In this document: piece by piece, positions 5,520 to 6,063 of the stretch | Layout of the letters: every line of letters starts with the position of its first letter | How positions within the stretch are numbered: the first letter of the stretch is position 1 | From: JAGLOK01 sp023139005 | GTDB taxonomy: Bacteria > Bacillota > Clostridia > Christensenellales > UMGS416 | NCBI GenBank assembly: GCA_030637745.1 | Contig: DAOWFX010000064.1 | Location: 1-6,063 of the forward strand | Reading direction: 5' to 3' | Length of the DNA stretch: 6,063 nt | Notes under the pieces: model-generated | What the model saw: the letters and a program-made list of their open reading frames with translations, nothing else | Told to the model about the DNA's origin: nothing | The model's database searches: none | Made by a program: the position numbers and the translations under genes

Positions 5520-5548
5520 TTGACATTTATGATGTAATGATGTAGTCT
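5520..5548 (+). promoter_or_regulatory. Promoter of the BlaI-type repressor gene
   Basis: A perfect TTGACA (5520-5525) is followed after 17 bases by TAGTCT (5543-5548), a weak 3/6 match to the -10. The spacer is filled by two tandem ATGATGTA repeats. A perfect -35 with a poor -10 and operator-like repeats in the spacer fits a tightly repressed promoter. Confidence 0.5.
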
Positions 5549-5573
5549 TAAGATGACGTAAGAAATACATCAT
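5529..5573 (+). promoter_or_regulatory. Probable BlaI-type operator array
   Basis: ATGATGTA occurs twice in tandem (5529-5536 and 5537-5544). A 7/8 copy, ATGACGTA, is at 5553-5560, and an exact inverted copy, TACATCAT, is at 5566-5573. The last two form a dyad with a five-base gap. The half-sites contain TGTA and TACA, the core of known BlaI/MecI/CopY operators, though those usually have the order TACA then TGTA. The repeats cover the promoter spacer and the likely start site, so autorepression by the gene just downstream is the natural reading. Confidence 0.55.
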
Positions 5574-5592
5574 CAATGAAAGGAAGGACTAT

Positions 5593-5982
5593 ATGAGTTC
5601 TTATCCAATACTATCCAAAGCTGATTCTGTGATTATGGAAATCATTTGGGGGAAAGCTGAAGTAAGTAGTAAAGATGTTTTGATACAAGTGAAAACAACA
5701 CTTGGATGGACACGACAAACGGTTAAGACATATCTTAATAGATTACTTGACAAGAAGATGATTGGTGTCAATGTCGTAAGCCCAAGAGTGCATTACTATT
5801 ATCCGCTTGTTTCAAAAGAAGACTATGCAACTGAAATGACTAGTACATATTTGAAGAAATACTTTAATGATTTGTCCCATATGATGGCAGGACTAATTAA
5901 AAGAGAAGATGTTTCCAGCGAAGAACTCGATAACTTAGAGCAAATCATCAAAGACTACAGAAAAAACAATATCGGTAGGTGA
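5593..5982 (+). CDS. BlaI/MecI/CopY-family transcriptional repressor
   Basis: This 129-residue protein has the pattern of the penicillinase-repressor family (PF03965). It opens with a helical segment containing DSVIMEIIW (11-19). A winged helix follows: SSKDVLIQV (25-33), then GWTRQTVKTYLNRLLDKKMI (38-57) covering the recognition helix, then a wing with VHYYYPLVSKEDY (66-78). The C-terminal half (79-127) is the helical dimerisation region and carries the family-like F91-x-DL segment before MMAGLI. Family members bind DNA as dimers and are cleaved or released when a BlaR1/MecR1 sensor is activated, for example by beta-lactams. Length is normal for the family. AGGAAGG at 5581-5587 lies six bases before ATG. 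The adjacent gene begins four bases after its stop, as in typical blaI-blaR1 operons. The inducer and targets here are unknown because no beta-lactamase or other target gene is in view. Confidence 0.9.
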   Translation: MSSYPILSKADSVIMEIIWGKAEVSSKDVLIQVKTTLGWTRQTVKTYLNRLLDKKMIGVNVVSPRVHYYYPLVSKEDYATEMTSTYLKKYFNDLSHMMAGLIKREDVSSEELDNLEQIIKDYRKNNIGR

Positions 5983-5986
5983 GATT

Positions 5987-6063
5987 ATGCAAAATGCAGT
6001 TAAAATGATTTTTGAAGTTACAATGTTTTCTTCAATACTAATACTGATTGTACTTGGAATTAA
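5987..6063 (+). CDS. Start of a probable BlaR1/MecR1-type membrane sensor, cut by the window edge
   Basis: ATG at 5987 lies four bases after the repressor stop, and AGGTGAG (5977-5983), overlapping that stop, serves as its ribosome binding site with short spacing. The 25 visible codons begin MQNAVKMIFEVTMFSSILIL and continue IVLGI. This is a short amphipathic start leading into a first transmembrane helix, the usual beginning of M56-family BlaR1/MecR1 peptidases. The assignment rests mostly on gene order; the catalytic HEXXH motif and sensor domain would lie beyond the edge. Another small membrane protein is possible. Confidence 0.6.
   Translation, partial: MQNAVKMIFEVTMFSSILILIVLGI

Noticed and set aside
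1..6063. CRISPR array, tRNA, rRNA or known riboswitch
   Set aside because: No regularly spaced repeats, cloverleaf-like segments or recognisable aptamer cores were found on either strand by eye.

Overview
The window looks like chromosomal DNA from a low-GC Gram-positive bacterium (Firmicutes). The evidence is AT-rich intergenic DNA, strong AGGAG-type ribosome binding sites before nearly every gene, sigma-A-like promoters and a BlaI/BlaR1-type regulatory pair. A clostridial or bacilloid anaerobe is possible, but the genus cannot be read from the sequence. No phage, plasmid, CRISPR, rRNA or tRNA features are visible.

Layout, left to right. Positions 1-157 are non-coding or unassignable and hold a hairpin. 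A possible 36-residue single-span membrane peptide (158-268, TTG start) runs directly into a CruF/DUF422-type carotenoid-biosynthesis membrane protein (270-1151, +). A convergent gap with a 9-bp inverted repeat separates it from a large soluble sensor histidine kinase with four PAS-like domains (1253-3523, -). That kinase has a good sigma-A promoter and a leader of about 105 nt. Next come a GtrA-family four-helix membrane protein (3691-4146, -) and a DUF937 (YidB-like) protein (4430-5011, -). Between these two lies a ~175-bp palindromic, MITE-like element or structured RNA (4234-4408). Divergent from the DUF937 gene is a 55-residue Lys/Glu-rich small protein (5216-5383, +) with its own terminator. 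The window ends in a BlaI/MecI-type repressor (5593-5982, +) followed four bases later by the start of what is probably its BlaR1/MecR1-type membrane partner (5987 to the edge).

Functionally the window is a row of mostly single-gene units, not one pathway. The kinase has no response regulator beside it and the CruF-like gene has no other carotenoid gene beside it, so partners of both must lie elsewhere. The only clear module is the repressor plus membrane-sensor pair at the right end. Its promoter region carries four copies of an ATGATGTA-type repeat placed as expected for an autoregulatory operator.

The most unusual structure is the 4234-4408 element. Its left arm can pair with either of two right-hand arms. 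It also contains a perfect 9-bp hairpin with an AGGA loop, and read on the minus strand it ends in a C5-U7 tail. It is either a decayed mobile element with IS-like ends or a structured RNA/terminator downstream of the DUF937 gene.
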